32,448 nt of DNA from Streptomyces sp. SM11. GTDB taxonomy: Bacteria > Actinomycetota > Actinomycetes > Streptomycetales > Streptomycetaceae. Shown here in pieces: positions 9,011-16,073 of this stretch. How positions within the stretch are numbered: the stretch's first letter is position 1; each line of letters begins with the position of its first letter. A model generated the notes under the pieces. The model made no database searches and was not told where the DNA came from. It saw only the letters and a list, made by a program, of their open reading frames with translations. The DNA is taken from the NCBI RefSeq assembly GCF_002910905.1, contig NZ_NEUE01000014.1:1-32448 (forward strand), read 5' to 3'. Both the position numbers and the translations under genes were made by a program.

Positions 9011-9655
9011 CTACCGCAGCGCGTCGGCCACTTCCCGGGCGGCGTCGAGCACGCGGGGCCCGACCCGTTCCGGTACGGCGTCGGTGAGCATGACGACGCC
9101 GACGCTGCCCTCCACACCCGAGACCCCGACCAGGGGCGCGGCCGCCCCGCTGGCCCCGGCTTCGAGTTCGCCGTGGGTGAGGGTGTAGCCGGGATGTCCG
9201 GCCTCCGTCGTCTGCCGGGCGGACAGGATGGCCCGGCCCGCCGCGCCCCGGTCCAGCGGGTGGCGGAAGCCGGCCCGGTAGGCGACGTGGTAGTCGGTCC
9301 AGGTGGGCTCGACGACGGCGACCGCGAGGGCGTCGCTGCCGTCGACGAGCGTGAGGTGGGCGGTGGCCCCTATGTCCTCGGCCAGGGAGCGCAGCGCGGG
9401 CAGCGCGGCTTCCCGGACGAGCGGGTGCACCTGTCGGCCGAGCCGCAGCACTCCCAGGCCGACCCGGGCGCGGCCGCCCAGGTCACGGCGGACCAGGGCG
9501 TGCTGCTCCAGGGTGGCGAGCAGACGGTAGACGACGGTCCGGTTGACACCGAGTTTGTTGGACAACTCGGTGACAGTCAGGCCGTGATCGGTGTCGGCGA
9601 GCAGTTTGAGGACACGCAGTCCTCGGTCGAGCGTCTGGGAAGTCTCCGCTGTCAC
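9011..9655 (-). CDS. IclR-family transcriptional regulator (possible HpdR-type regulator)
   Basis: The protein has 214 residues. A winged helix-turn-helix lies near residues 5-65 (LDRGLRVLKLLADTDHGLTV, then KLGVNRTVVYRLLATLEQ), followed by an IclR effector domain that is slightly shorter than usual. The GTG at 9655 is chosen because GGAG lies eight nt upstream and the homology begins there. The longer frame to 9874 has no family match. I recall an IclR regulator of hpd (HpdR, autoregulated) a few genes from hpd in S. coelicolor. The location here fits, but orthology is not proven. A promoter with an embedded palindrome lies at 9808-9836. Confidence 0.92.
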   Translation of the reverse strand: MTAETSQTLDRGLRVLKLLADTDHGLTVTELSNKLGVNRTVVYRLLATLEQHALVRRDLGGRARVGLGVLRLGRQVHPLVREAALPALRSLAEDIGATAHLTLVDGSDALAVAVVEPTWTDYHVAYRAGFRHPLDRGAAGRAILSARQTTEAGHPGYTLTHGELEAGASGAAAPLVGVSGVEGSVGVVMLTDAVPERVGPRVLDAAREVADALR

Positions 9656-9807
9656 GACGCCCTCTCCTCTTCGGGGTGAGCGACGACGGTCCTGCTCCGG
9701 CGGTTGCGACGCCGGTCCCAGCGGCGACGCACGGAGAGGCCGCCGATCTGGCAAGGCACCGGCTGCGCTCCGCGGCGGCGCTGCCACGGGGCGTTCATAT
9801 GGCGGGG

Positions 9808-9836
9808 ACAGTAGCGATCCAGTCCGCTCAGCGGAA
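9808..9836 (-). promoter_or_regulatory. Promoter of the IclR gene with embedded palindromic operator
   Basis: On the minus strand -35 TTCCGC (9836-9831) and -10 TACTGT (9813-9808) are 17 nt apart. A palindrome TCCGCTCAGCGGA (9823-9835, six-base arms around one base) covers the -35 box and part of the spacer. TCCGC/GCGGA arms are common in IclR-family operators, so self-repression is likely. The leader to the GTG at 9655 would be about 150 nt. Confidence 0.55.
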
Positions 9837-9979
9837 GTGCTAGTCCAGAATCCGGTCTCCGGACACGACGCCACGGCACGGCCCGCGGATAAGGGCCGGT
9901 CAGCGGGACGGCGTCCGGAAAGCGAACATCTACGCGCGTTAACGTGTCACGACGCCGCCGGGACGACCCGTCCACGGAT

Positions 9980-10006
9980 GTGAACCAGCGTTAACAGTGT
10001 GTAAAC
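9980..10006 (-). promoter_or_regulatory. Helically phased GTTnAC repeats resembling PHO or GlnR boxes
   Basis: Reading the minus strand, GTTTAC (10006), GTTAAC (9995) and GTTCAC (9985) are direct repeats 11 and 10 nt apart. The Streptomyces PhoP box uses 11-nt direct repeats of GTTCACC. The + strand also shows TTAAC-N6-TAAAC, eight of ten matches to the GlnR box gTnAC-N6-GaAAC. A further GTTAAC lies at 9938-9943. The nearest downstream minus-strand gene is the IclR gene, about 325 nt away. The stretch from 9656 to 10140 holds no convincing gene. Confidence 0.4.
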
Positions 10007-10068
10007 GGCCACCGGAGAAATTTCCCGGAAACAGCCCCCGGAAACGTCGCCGCGCTCCCGGGAAAGGC

Positions 10069-10113
10069 CGTCGGCCCGTGCGGAGGAGGAACCACCCTCC
10101 GCACGGGCCGACG
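10069..10113 (-). terminator. Strong hairpin terminator of the helicase gene
   Basis: A perfect 18-bp stem (10069-10086 with 10096-10113) closes a nine-base loop and begins 28 nt beyond the helicase stop codon on the minus strand. There is no U-tract. Confidence 0.85.
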
Positions 10114-10140
10114 AAGCCGGAACGCCACCGGGATCCGGGA

Positions 10141-11928
10141 TCACGTCATCCGGGTGGCCCACTCCTGGACCTTCACGATGCGCTGCTGGATCTGGTGGGC
10201 CGTCGCCTCGGCGCTCGGCGGGCCGCCGCAGACCCGGCGAAGCTCGGTGTGGATGACACCGTGGGGCTTGCCGCTCTGGTGGGTGTAGGCGGAGACCATC
10301 GTGTTGAGCTGCTTGCGCAGGCTCAGCAGCTGCTTGTGGGTGACCACGGGCCGGGCGTCGGCCGGCTTCTCCAGGAGGTCGGCCTCCTCGGCCGGCTTCT
10401 GGCGGCTGTGCGCGATCTGCCGGGTCTGCCGCTTCTGGAGAAGCAGCTGGACCTGGTCCGGCTCCAGGAGCCCCGGGATGCCGAGGTAGTCCTGCTCCTC
10501 CTCGGAACCGGGGTGGGCCTGCATACCGAACTCGGCGCCGTCGTACAGCACCCGGTCGAAGACGGCGTCGGACTCCAGCGCCTCGAAGGGCAGCTGCTCC
10601 TCGGTCTCCTCGTCCTCCAGCTTCTCCGCGTCGGCGAGGAGCTTGTCCTCCTCGGAGAACGGGTTCTCCTCGTCGCTGCCCTTCTTCGGCTTGTCGAGCA
10701 CGTGGTCGCGCTCGACCTCCATCTCGTTGGCGAAGTCGAGGAGCATCGGGATCGTCGGCACGAAGACGGAGGCCGTCTCACCGCGCCTGCGGGAGCGCAC
10801 GAAGCGCCCTACCGCCTGGGCGAAGAAGAGAGGCGTGGAGATCGTCGTCGCGTACACGCCGACGGCGAGGCGCGGCACGTCCACCCCTTCGGACACCATC
10901 CGCACCGCGACCATCCAGCGCGACTCGTCCGCGCTGAACTTGTCGATCTTCTTGGAGGCGGCCTTCTCGTCGGAGAGGACCACCGTCGGCGTCTCGCCGG
11001 TGACCTTCTTGAGGATCCTGGCGTACGCGCGTGCCGAGTCCTGGTCCGTCGCGATGACGAGGCCACCCGCGTCGGGGATGCCCTTGCGGACCTCGGTGAG
11101 CCGCTTGTCGGCGGCGGAGAGCACGTTGGGGATCCACTCGCCGGTGGGCGCCAGCGCGGTGCGCCAGGCCTGCCCGATGGCGTCCTTGGTCATCGGCTCG
11201 CCGAGCCGGGCGGCGATCTCGTCACCGGCCTTGGTGCGCCAGCGCATGTTGCCGCTGTAGCTGAGGAAGATGACCGGGCGGACGACGCCGTCGGCGAGCG
11301 CGTTGCCGTAGCCGTAGGTGTAGTCGGCGGAGGAGCGGCGGATGCCGTCGTTGCCCTCCTCGTACGCGACGAAGGGGATCGGGTTGGTGTCCGACCGGAA
11401 CGGCGTACCGGTCAGCGCGAGCCGCCGGGTAGCCGGATCGAACGCCTCCTGACAGGCCTCGCCCCACGACTTCGAGTCACCGGCGTGGTGGATCTCGTCG
11501 AGGATCACGAGCGTCTTGCGCTGCTCGCAGCGGTTGCGGTGCAGCATCGGCCGTACGCCGACACCGGCGTACGTCACAGCGACCCCGTGGTAGTCCTTGC
11601 TCAGCGGACCGGCGCTGTAGTCGGGGTCGAGCTTGATCCCTATCCGTGCGGCTGCCTCCGCCCACTGCTTCTTGAGGTGCTCGGTCGGGGCGACGACGGT
11701 GATCTGCTGCACGACATGGTGGTGCAGCAGCCACGACGCGAGGGTCAGCGCGAACGTGGTCTTGCCGGCGCCGGGCGTCGCGACGGCGAGGAAGTCGCGC
11801 GGCTGCTCCTGGACGTACCTCTCCATGGCGCCCTGCTGCCAGGCTCGCAGCTTGCCGGCGGTGCCCCAGGGGGCACGGCCGGGAAAGGCGGGTGAGAGGT
11901 GGTGGGAGGCGGTGGTAGTAGTAGTCAC
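10141..11928 (-). CDS. Superfamily II DEAD/DEAH-type helicase
   Basis: This 595-residue cytoplasmic ATPase has a RecA-like first domain with Walker A TPGAGKTT (about residues 51-58), Walker B DEIHH (144-148) and motif III-type LTGTPFRSD (about 172-180). The second helicase domain contains SEGVDVPRL and motif VI QAVGRFVRSRR. The last ~190 residues start with a very acidic linker (SEEDKLLADAEKLEDEE) and have no recognised domain. Nucleic-acid unwinding or translocation is implied by the family, but the biological role is unknown. The GTG at 11928 gives a product beginning with a Thr run and has GGAG three nt upstream, a rather short spacing. An in-frame GTG at 11973 is possible but has no ribosome site. 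Confidence 0.92.
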   Translation of the reverse strand: MTTTTTASHHLSPAFPGRAPWGTAGKLRAWQQGAMERYVQEQPRDFLAVATPGAGKTTFALTLASWLLHHHVVQQITVVAPTEHLKKQWAEAAARIGIKLDPDYSAGPLSKDYHGVAVTYAGVGVRPMLHRNRCEQRKTLVILDEIHHAGDSKSWGEACQEAFDPATRRLALTGTPFRSDTNPIPFVAYEEGNDGIRRSSADYTYGYGNALADGVVRPVIFLSYSGNMRWRTKAGDEIAARLGEPMTKDAIGQAWRTALAPTGEWIPNVLSAADKRLTEVRKGIPDAGGLVIATDQDSARAYARILKKVTGETPTVVLSDEKAASKKIDKFSADESRWMVAVRMVSEGVDVPRLAVGVYATTISTPLFFAQAVGRFVRSRRRGETASVFVPTIPMLLDFANEMEVERDHVLDKPKKGSDEENPFSEEDKLLADAEKLEDEETEEQLPFEALESDAVFDRVLYDGAEFGMQAHPGSEEEQDYLGIPGLLEPDQVQLLLQKRQTRQIAHSRQKPAEEADLLEKPADARPVVTHKQLLSLRKQLNTMVSAYTHQSGKPHGVIHTELRRVCGGPPSAEATAHQIQQRIVKVQEWATRMT

Positions 11929-12009
11929 GGTCTCCGGTTCGGGGCTCTCGGGTACGTGGGGCGCTGTCGGCACCGGACCGGGCCGGTACGTCCCGGCCCG
12001 CGATACGAC

Positions 12010-12038
12010 AACCGGGCCACCTTACCGGGGGCCCGGTT
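12010..12038 (-). terminator. Hairpin downstream of the toxin gene
   Basis: A 9-bp perfect stem (12010-12018 with 12030-12038) ends in AA/TT pairs and encloses an 11-base loop. It lies 60 nt after the doc stop and before the helicase start, so it probably ends the toxin-antitoxin transcript. A second hairpin (8-bp stem, 11979-12000) follows within the helicase leader. Confidence 0.55.
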
Positions 12039-12097
12039 GAGAACCCGTACGAACGAGTCGCGGTTCGAGTTCGTTGAGACGCTCTTCACAAGTGCGG

Positions 12098-12466
12098 CTA
12101 CCGAGCGAACCCCGGCAGCTGCTCGGCGATCTTGGGCATGTCCAGGCCGCCTTGGCACACGGCGAGCACGAACCGCTCCGCTTCGTCGACGTCGAAGCGC
12201 GGGTCGAGTGGATGGCCGTTCATGTGGAGGAAGACCCAGGTCGCATACCACGCGATGCGCTTGTTGCCGTCGACCAGCGCATGGTTGCGGGCGAGGGACT
12301 CCATCAGGGCCGCGGCCTTCTGCCAGACGTCCGGATACGCGTCCTGACCGAACACACTCGCCTGCGGTCTGGCCAGGGCCGACTCCAACAGCCCGTAGTC
12401 GCGCACCTCCGCAGCGCCGAGCCGCTCCGCCAGGTTCAACAGCTCAGGCAGGGTCAAGTACTGCAT
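12098..12466 (-). CDS. doc: Doc-type toxin (Fic fold) of a type II toxin-antitoxin pair
   Basis: The protein has 122 residues, the usual Doc length. The Fic/Doc signature appears as HALVDGNKR (residues 62-70): catalytic-type His62, Asp66 and the GNKR phosphate-binding end are all present. Leu64 stands where Phe is usual. Doc of phage P1 inactivates elongation factor Tu by phosphorylation, and the same activity here is inferred from the family. The ATG shares one base with the antitoxin stop (TGATG), so translation is coupled. The pair lies between the MFS gene and the helicase on the same strand. Confidence 0.92.
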   Translation of the reverse strand: MQYLTLPELLNLAERLGAAEVRDYGLLESALARPQASVFGQDAYPDVWQKAAALMESLARNHALVDGNKRIAWYATWVFLHMNGHPLDPRFDVDEAERFVLAVCQGGLDMPKIAEQLPGFAR

Positions 12467-12663
12467 CAGGCGAGCCTCCGGTTGAGCTCCTCACTCGCCT
12501 TCAGAACATGGTCTGCGGCTTCATTGAAGAGCCGCGAGTGCTCGTTTACGGCGGTGATCACCGCGTCGTGAGCGAATGCCTGCATGCTCCTGCCCTCCGC
12601 CTCGGCACGGGCGCGCAGGGAGTTCAGCTCTTCCTCGGTGAACCGCAAGTTCAGACCAGCCAT
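12466..12663 (-). CDS. Ribbon-helix-helix antitoxin partner of Doc
   Basis: A 65-residue protein. NLRFTEEELNSLRARAEAEG followed by RSMQAFAHDAVITAV is a strand-helix-helix pattern typical of Arc/MetJ-type ribbon-helix-helix antitoxins. The Glu/Leu-rich C-terminal helix is the expected toxin-neutralising part. The ATG at 12663 lies six nt after a -10 box, so translation is probably leaderless. A longer open frame runs far upstream but is antisense-quality Arg/Gly-rich sequence overlapping the MFS gene. Three 10-bp repeats before the start are likely its operator. Confidence 0.9.
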   Translation of the reverse strand: MAGLNLRFTEEELNSLRARAEAEGRSMQAFAHDAVITAVNEHSRLFNEAADHVLKASEELNRRLA

Positions 12664-12669
12664 AGGCCG

Positions 12670-12699
12670 ATGGTACCGCGCGGTACCGCAGGGTACCGC
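12670..12699 (-). promoter_or_regulatory. Promoter and three-repeat operator of the toxin-antitoxin operon
   Basis: GGTACCGC occurs three times at exactly 10-bp steps (12672, 12682, 12692). The first two copies create a 16-bp perfect palindrome (12672-12687). One helical turn per repeat suits cooperative binding of ribbon-helix-helix dimers. On the minus strand the -10 box TACCAT (12675-12670) lies within the first repeat, six bases before the antitoxin ATG. The array reaches the last base of the upstream MFS stop codon. Confidence 0.8.
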
Positions 12700-14204
12700 T
12701 ACTTCTCCCGCACCCGGGTCGCCACCCAAGCCCCCACCAGCGCCACCCCCGCCATCGGCAGAAACACCGCGGCGAACGCGCCCGGGTGCGACGAGCCCGA
12801 GGCCCCCGCCCCCACCGCCGCCCCGTGCGCGGCCGCGCCCACCGCCCCGCCGCCGAGCGCGGCGAAGGCCGCGCCGCCGGTGGCCAGGAGCAGCACGTTG
12901 GAGAGCCCGTCGGAGATCTGGAGGGCGGCGGAGTTGGAGCCCGCCTCCTCGGGGGCCGACAGCTTCAGCAGCAGCACGCTGGTGGAGGCGATCACCATGC
13001 CCATCCCGAAGCAGCCGAAAGCCCAGGCGACGGCGACGGTCCAGACCGGGACCCCCTCGATCAGCACGGAGGGCGCGACGGCGATCGACGCGGCGACGAG
13101 CACCATGCCGCTGACCATCAGCCGCTCCCGGTGGGGCTCCATGCGCGGCCGGGACTGTACGAACGAACCGAGCGCCCAGGTCGCCCCGCCCACGGCCAGC
13201 GAGAGCCCGGCCATCGTCGGGGACAGCCCGCGCTGGGTGACCAGCATCAGCGGTACGAAGGACTCGGCGGCGATGAACGACCCGGCGGCGATCCCGCGCA
13301 GCAGGACGACCGAGGGCAGCCCGCGCCCCGCCCGTACGGTCCCGGTGGGCAGCAGTCCGCGGACGGCGGGCACCAGCAGGGCGGTGCCGAGGGCGGCCGG
13401 CAGGAGGGCGAGCCAGTTCAGCTCCTGCCCCGCGTACTGGAGCAGCCCCGCCCCGGCCGAGATCCCCAGCGCGAGCCGGATCCGGCGGCGGTCGTACGGC
13501 GCGGTGGCGGCAGCCGGATCCGCGGGCCCGGAGGCCGTCCGCCGGATCGCCGGGAGGGCCAGCACGAGAGGGATCACGATGAGGACGGGAATGCCGACGA
13601 ACACCCAGCGCCAGCCGAGGTGCTCGGTCACCGTCCCGGAGGCGAGCGGCCCGACTACGGAGGGGATCACCCAGCTCGCGGCGAAGGCGGCCAGGATCGC
13701 GGGCCGGATGTGCTCGGGGTAGGCCCGCCCGATGACCACGTACAGGGCGACGATGACCAGCCCGCCGCCGAGGCCCTGGACGGCCCGGCCCGCGATGAAG
13801 ATCCACATGCTGGTGGCCGCCCCGGAGAGCAGCAGGCCGACGCCGAACGCGGTGATCCCGGTCGCGAGCGGCTGGAGCGGCCCGCGCCGGTCGGCCCACT
13901 GCCCGGAGAGGACCATGGCGAACAGGCTGGTGGTGAAGTACGCGGAGAAGGCGAACGCGTAGAGCGGGATCCCGTTCAGCTCGCGGGCGGCCACCGGCAT
14001 GGCCGTGCCGACCGCGGTGGCCTCGAACGCGATGAGGAACACCACGGAGACGATGCCGATGCTCAGCGCGCGGTAGGTGCGCCCGAGGACCCCTTCGACG
14101 GCTGCGAGGGGGATGCCGGACAGCGGGTCCGGGGAGGGGGCGTCGGTCGCGGCCGGCATGAGGCGCGCGGTATCGGTGCCGTCACGCGGTTCGGGGGCGG
14201 TCAT
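12699..14204 (-). CDS. MFS exporter (14-TM-type drug/multidrug family)
   Basis: This 501-residue integral membrane transporter has many hydrophobic segments. The loop between the second and third carries the MFS motif as GQWADRRGPLQPLA, and the fourth and fifth segments contain GRAVQGLGGG and the antiporter-like FAASWVIPSVVGPLASG. Proton-driven export of a small hydrophobic compound is the expected role, with substrate unknown. The first ~40 residues are a polar cytoplasmic tail, and the C-terminal part is rich in Gly and Ala. The ATG lies six nt behind a TACGCT -10 box and has no Shine-Dalgarno. It is complete, unlike the MFS gene at 6751-8098. Confidence 0.93.
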   Translation of the reverse strand: MTAPEPRDGTDTARLMPAATDAPSPDPLSGIPLAAVEGVLGRTYRALSIGIVSVVFLIAFEATAVGTAMPVAARELNGIPLYAFAFSAYFTTSLFAMVLSGQWADRRGPLQPLATGITAFGVGLLLSGAATSMWIFIAGRAVQGLGGGLVIVALYVVIGRAYPEHIRPAILAAFAASWVIPSVVGPLASGTVTEHLGWRWVFVGIPVLIVIPLVLALPAIRRTASGPADPAAATAPYDRRRIRLALGISAGAGLLQYAGQELNWLALLPAALGTALLVPAVRGLLPTGTVRAGRGLPSVVLLRGIAAGSFIAAESFVPLMLVTQRGLSPTMAGLSLAVGGATWALGSFVQSRPRMEPHRERLMVSGMVLVAASIAVAPSVLIEGVPVWTVAVAWAFGCFGMGMVIASTSVLLLKLSAPEEAGSNSAALQISDGLSNVLLLATGGAAFAALGGGAVGAAAHGAAVGAGASGSSHPGAFAAVFLPMAGVALVGAWVATRVREK

Positions 14205-14210
14205 GGCCCC

Positions 14211-14216
14211 AGCGTA
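14211..14216 (-). promoter_or_regulatory. -10 box for leaderless transcription of the MFS gene
   Basis: TACGCT on the minus strand is followed by six bases and the ATG at 14204. The -35 region is weak (GGTTCA-like). The same -10/start-codon spacing is seen at 5843, 8846 and 12663. Confidence 0.5.
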
Positions 14217-14336
14217 AGGGGCACGGAACGGTTTGAACCCTGTCTATGTGCGGCCCCGCACTCGGCCCTTGGTCGTAGGTCCCGAGCCCCGGTGTGAACG
14301 GCGTATGGCAGTCGTGTTGCGGCCGGACCGGATCGC

Positions 14337-14365
14337 TTGAGTCGACGGTGGACGACCCCTAGCGT
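14337..14365 (+). promoter_or_regulatory. Promoter of the tRNA-like gene
   Basis: TTGAGT (14337-14342) and TAGCGT (14360-14365) are separated by exactly 17 nt, a good match to vegetative sigma-factor promoters. Transcription would begin near 14372, giving a ~50-nt 5' leader before the tRNA body. Confidence 0.7.
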
Positions 14366-14421
14366 CATGGTCAGCAAAGGAACAGCGACACATAGCACCG
14401 TCGATACACAGCACCACACCC

Positions 14422-14496
14422 GACCGTGTGCCCGAGAGGCTCAGGGGCTCGACTGCGACTCGAGTTACACCGGTTCGCATCCGGTCACGGTCTCCA
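14422..14496 (+). tRNA. tRNA with tRNA-Cys-like body but anticodon GCG
   Basis: The 75-nt cloverleaf is complete: acceptor stem GACCGTG/CACGGTC (7 bp, perfect), D-stem CCC/GGG with loop GAGAGGCTCA, anticodon stem CTCGA/TCGAG (14448-14452, 14460-14464) and loop CTGCGAC. A four-base variable loop follows, then T-stem ACCGG/CCGGT with loop TTCGCAT, discriminator T and encoded CCA. The anticodon at 14455-14457 is GCG, which would read Arg codons CGC/CGU. From memory, the D-arm GCCGAGAGGC, the T73 discriminator and the loop start CTGC are those of actinobacterial tRNA-Cys (GCA). The near-universal A58 of the T-loop is replaced by C. It may be a diverged tRNA-Cys paralogue, not an ordinary tRNA-Arg. 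A promoter and a terminator flank it. Confidence 0.75.
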
Positions 14497-14501
14497 CACC
14501 A

Positions 14502-14543
14502 CGGAAGTGGCCACCCCCTTGCACATCGGGGCGGCCACTTCCG
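14502..14543 (+). terminator. Hairpin terminator of the tRNA-like gene
   Basis: An 11-bp perfect stem (14502-14512 with 14533-14543) continues past one mismatch into four more pairs and closes a ten-base loop. It starts five nt after the encoded CCA. It also lies downstream of the convergent gene that stops at 14574, so it can serve both. Confidence 0.85.
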
Positions 14544-14573
14544 CACGTGCGGCGACCGGCCGACGACCGGCAC

Positions 14574-15341
14574 TCAGCCCGTCTTCAGCGCCTTCGTCAC
14601 ATCGCGCATATCGCTGATCAGATCGGCCCGGTACGCGAGCAGCTCGGGGTCCGGCGGCACGTCCGGCATCTCCTCTTCTCCGCCGTCCGCGTCGTAGTTC
14701 ATCCAGGCGGTCAGGGTGAGCGTCACGACGGCACCACCCTCCACCACCTTCAGTTGCATGACGTTGTCGTCCATGACCAGCAGATGAGCCAGATCCCCGA
14801 GGTCCGGCACCCGCTCCACCCGCGTCACACCCATGCCGTCGATCTCCGTCAGCGTGCTGCTCGCCTCGAATTCGGGGCGCGGGTCGGTCTCCTTGTGCAG
14901 CTCAGCCGTGACGGACGCCTGATAACCCGTCGTCCAGCCGGCCCCGTCCCTGCCGCCCCGAGCCCCGGCGTCCGGCGGGACCAGGGCGACGGTGCACCTG
15001 ATGCGGTGGAGGGCCGGATGCTCGATCCCGTCCAGCTCGGTCGCCGCCGGCTCGGGTTCTGCCGCTCCCACCACCTGGGCGAGCGCCTTCAGCTCGATCG
15101 CGGCGCAGGAGTCGGACTCCACGCGGTAGCCGCGCGGGTCGGGCTTCCGGTCGCCGCCGATCCCGTACGCGAAGACCGCCGTCGCCCACACCGCCGACGC
15201 CACCAGCGCTCCGACGACGGCCCACAGCACCCCCTGCCACCGCCGCGGCCCGCCGGCCGCGGGCTCCCGGTCGAACCCGCTCACCACGTCCGGGGGCGCG
15301 CCCGGTCCGGGCTCCCCCACCAACTCCGGCTCGGAAATCAC
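14574..15341 (-). CDS. Single-pass membrane protein of unknown function
   Basis: The protein has 255 residues. A hydrophilic Pro/Gly-rich cytoplasmic stretch of about 33 residues precedes one transmembrane helix (about 36-60, GVLWAVVGALVASAVWATAV). A ~195-residue extracellular domain follows, with two Cys (CAAIE and RIRCTVAL) that could pair. I do not recognise a family. The start is a GTG with GGGGGAG eight nt upstream. It is the last gene of the minus-strand unit containing two lipoproteins and the 772-residue protein, and all three exported proteins have a short Cys-containing N-terminal region after the anchor. A surface-exposed accessory or protective role is possible but is only inference. 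Confidence 0.8.
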   Translation of the reverse strand: MISEPELVGEPGPGAPPDVVSGFDREPAAGGPRRWQGVLWAVVGALVASAVWATAVFAYGIGGDRKPDPRGYRVESDSCAAIELKALAQVVGAAEPEPAATELDGIEHPALHRIRCTVALVPPDAGARGGRDGAGWTTGYQASVTAELHKETDPRPEFEASSTLTEIDGMGVTRVERVPDLGDLAHLLVMDDNVMQLKVVEGGAVVTLTLTAWMNYDADGGEEEMPDVPPDPELLAYRADLISDMRDVTKALKTG

Positions 15342-15405
15342 GTACGGCTCTCCCCCTGGTCAACGGCTACGGTACCGGCCGTTTCACTCGCCTCCGCATC
15401 GCGTT

Positions 15406-16073
15406 TCACGCGGGGGCAAGGGACGCCCGGGGCTCAAGCCGTCCGTCGTTCTCACAGCCCAGCTCCTTCACCAGAGCCAGGGCAAAGCAGTGGGCCACGG
15501 TCGCGTAGGCGTCCGTCAACTCCTCCGGGTCGCCCTCGGGCTCCGTGGGCGACCAGCTCTCCACACCGAGTCTGATGTGAGCCGGAATGGAGCCGGACAA
15601 CGTCGCGCTCCGGCAGGCGAACCGGACGATGGCGACATCCGGAGCAGCCAGGGTCCGCTCCCCCATCCGGAGCACCGTGAACTTCGGAGCAGGTTCGCCC
15701 TCCGGCGGGCCGCCGGGCAGCTCCCAGGTGACCTCCAGCCGATCGCTCAGGACGGTGTTGATCGCGAACACGTGGCAGATGTCTCCGTCATCGGCGGCAG
15801 GTAAAGCGAACGTCTCGCTCAACGACCTTGCGGCGTGTGCGACGGTGGATCCTTCGGCCGACGCCTCAAACCGCGAGGAACCCGTGGTCACCTTCAGCGC
15901 ATTGCTGGCATCGGCGGAAACTGCTTCGCCGCCGCAGAGTTCCACAGGCCCCGTGGTCCGCTCATACGTGCGTCGGCACTCCCACCGTCTGCGCAGCCGA
16001 CCGCGGCAACCGACAGCAACACCGTGATGACCGTGCCGACGAGACCGACGCAGCCCCGGCCGGAAAATCCCAC
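15406..16073 (-). pseudogene. Lipoprotein gene with a frameshift just after the signal peptide
   Basis: From the GTG at 16073 one frame encodes a clear lipoprotein signal (VGLVGTVITVLLSVAAVGC, then ADGGSADA). That frame is lost soon after, while the frame one step away encodes the mature domain (TYERTTGPVELCGG onwards to the stop at 15406). Adding a single base near 15961-15975 would join the two. The GTG abuts the stop of the upstream lipoprotein gene. A GTG at 16077 in the second frame overlaps that stop, but its N-terminus is Arg/His-rich and has no signal peptide. The mature part has paired Cys residues (CGGEAV, FACRSA, AHCFAL, LGCEND) and no known domain. It may be a true pseudogene or one sequencing error. 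Confidence 0.65.

Noticed and set aside
9652..9798. 48-codon minus-strand frame ending in a GTGA overlap with the IclR start
   Set aside because: The product is Arg-rich as expected for a wrong frame and no ribosome site precedes the ATG. The overlap is suggestive but not enough.
9997..11895. 632-codon + strand frame opposite the helicase
   Set aside because: It is antisense to a protein with all helicase motifs. The composition is Leu/Val/Arg/Gly-biased with no domain.
12664..13899. Upstream extension of the antitoxin frame
   Set aside because: It overlaps the MFS gene out of frame and is Arg/Gly/Ala-rich. Only the last 65 codons have family features.
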